Part shown: positions 6,797 to 7,376 of the stretch, piece by piece | Layout of the letters: every line of letters starts with the position of its first letter | Position numbering within the stretch: the first letter of the stretch is position 1 | Origin: a bacterium | GTDB lineage: Bacteria; Desulfobacterota; Binatia; UBA12015 | Reading direction: 5' to 3' | DNA: 7,376 nt | Assembly (NCBI GenBank): GCA_018970825.1 | Contig: JAGWVP010000150.1 | Span: forward strand, 1 to 7,376 | Made by a program: the position numbers and the translations under genes | The notes under the pieces: model-generated | Told to the model about the DNA's origin: nothing | Database searches by the model: none | The model's input: the letters and a program-made list of their open reading frames with translations, nothing else

Positions 6797-7376
6797 ATGG
6801 AGCAGATGCAGCTTTCCCGCGTGATCGAGCAGGTCAGCAAGGAGAAGCAGATCGACCGCGAGGTCGTCGTCGAGGCGATCGAAAGCGCCATGGTGCAGGC
6901 CGCCAAGCGCCAGTACGGGCTGAACCGCATGATCGAGGCCAAGTTCAACGTCGAGATCGGCGACGTCGAACTGTTCGAGATCAAGCGGGTGGTCGACGTC
7001 GTCGCCGACCCCGAGAACGAGATCACGATCGAGATGGCGCGCGCCGACGACGACCAGGCCGAGGTCGGCGACGAGATCCTGAAGAAGCTGCCGCGCATCG
7101 ACGGCCGCATCGCGGCCCAGACCGCGAAGCAGGCGATCATCCAGCGCGTGCGCGACGCAGAGCGCCAGATCATCTACAACGAGTTCAAGGACCGGAAGGG
7201 CGAGATCGTCTCGGGCACGGTGCAGCGCTTCGAGAAGAAGAACATCATCGTGAACCTGGGGCGCACCGACGCGATCCTGCCGGAGAAGGAGCAGATTCCC
7301 CGCGAGCGCTACCGGCAGGGCGACCGGATCCGGGCCTACATCTACGACGTCGACCTGACGGCGAAGGGCCCGCAGA
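6797..7376 (+). CDS. nusA: Transcription termination/antitermination factor NusA (3'-truncated)
   Basis: The first 193 codons of nusA; the gene runs off the right edge with no stop. NusA binds RNA polymerase and nascent RNA and modulates pausing, intrinsic termination and antitermination. Residues 1-~130 form the polymerase-binding N-terminal domain, with VEAIESAMVQAAKRQYG (25-41), the IGDVELFEIKRVV segment (54-66) and KKLPRIDGRIAAQTAKQAII (96-115). Residues ~131-193 are most of the S1 RNA-binding domain (GEIVSGTVQRFEKKNIIVNL, 135-154, then GRTDAILPEKEQIPRE). The KH domains lie outside the window. GGGAGGG (6783-6789) sits 7 nt before the ATG at 6797; a second in-frame ATG at 6806 is less well placed. 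It follows rimP directly, as in most bacteria. Confidence 0.96.
   Translation, partial: MEQMQLSRVIEQVSKEKQIDREVVVEAIESAMVQAAKRQYGLNRMIEAKFNVEIGDVELFEIKRVVDVVADPENEITIEMARADDDQAEVGDEILKKLPRIDGRIAAQTAKQAIIQRVRDAERQIIYNEFKDRKGEIVSGTVQRFEKKNIIVNLGRTDAILPEKEQIPRERYRQGDRIRAYIYDVDLTAKGPQ

Overview
This is a gene-dense, very GC-rich window (strong G/C preference at third codon positions) from a bacterial chromosome. It looks like a housekeeping region rather than a mobile or defence island: I see no transposase, integrase, CRISPR repeat, tRNA or rRNA. The gene content (comF, purN, greA, rimP-nusA, a long-chain acyl-CoA ligase and a TIGR04283-type glycosyltransferase) fits a Gram-negative, high-GC environmental bacterium. 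The GreA variant and the gene mix remind me of Acidobacteriota (Thermoanaerobaculia-like) or Myxococcota-type genomes, but that placement is inference and weak.

Layout: (1) 1-488 (+) is the 3' part of a family-2-like glycosyltransferase. (2) 485-3564 (-) reads, in transcription order, comF (phosphoribosyltransferase-fold protein with a Zn-finger-like N-terminus), a 192-bp gap rich in dyads, purN (GAR formyltransferase), and then, overlapping purN by 4 bp, a 491-residue protein that joins a TPR array to a C-terminal cold-shock domain. Its stop codon overlaps the stop codon of the convergent glycosyltransferase gene. (3) 3563-6080 (+) holds a 59-residue predicted one-TM protein, greA and an AMP-forming long-chain acyl-CoA ligase; greA and the ligase overlap by 4 bp. 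The small protein and comF are divergent, and their start codons share the same CATG. (4) An intrinsic terminator at 6161-6189 separates this group from rimP (+) and the 5' part of nusA (+), which runs off the window; this is the usual start of the rimP-nusA-infB ribosome/transcription operon.

How the genes relate: the minus-strand group combines purine synthesis (PurN), a PRTase-fold DNA-uptake-type protein (ComF) and a probable RNA-binding TPR/CSD protein. The plus-strand groups contain two RNA-polymerase factors (GreA, NusA), a 30S maturation factor (RimP) and fatty-acid activation. The packing is tight: two 4-bp translational-coupling overlaps (GTGA, ATGA), one convergent stop overlap and one head-to-head start overlap. 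The most unusual items are the TPR-cold-shock fusion, the overlapping divergent starts, a strong Shine-Dalgarno plus ATG 43 codons upstream of and in frame with purN, and the small membrane protein in front of greA.
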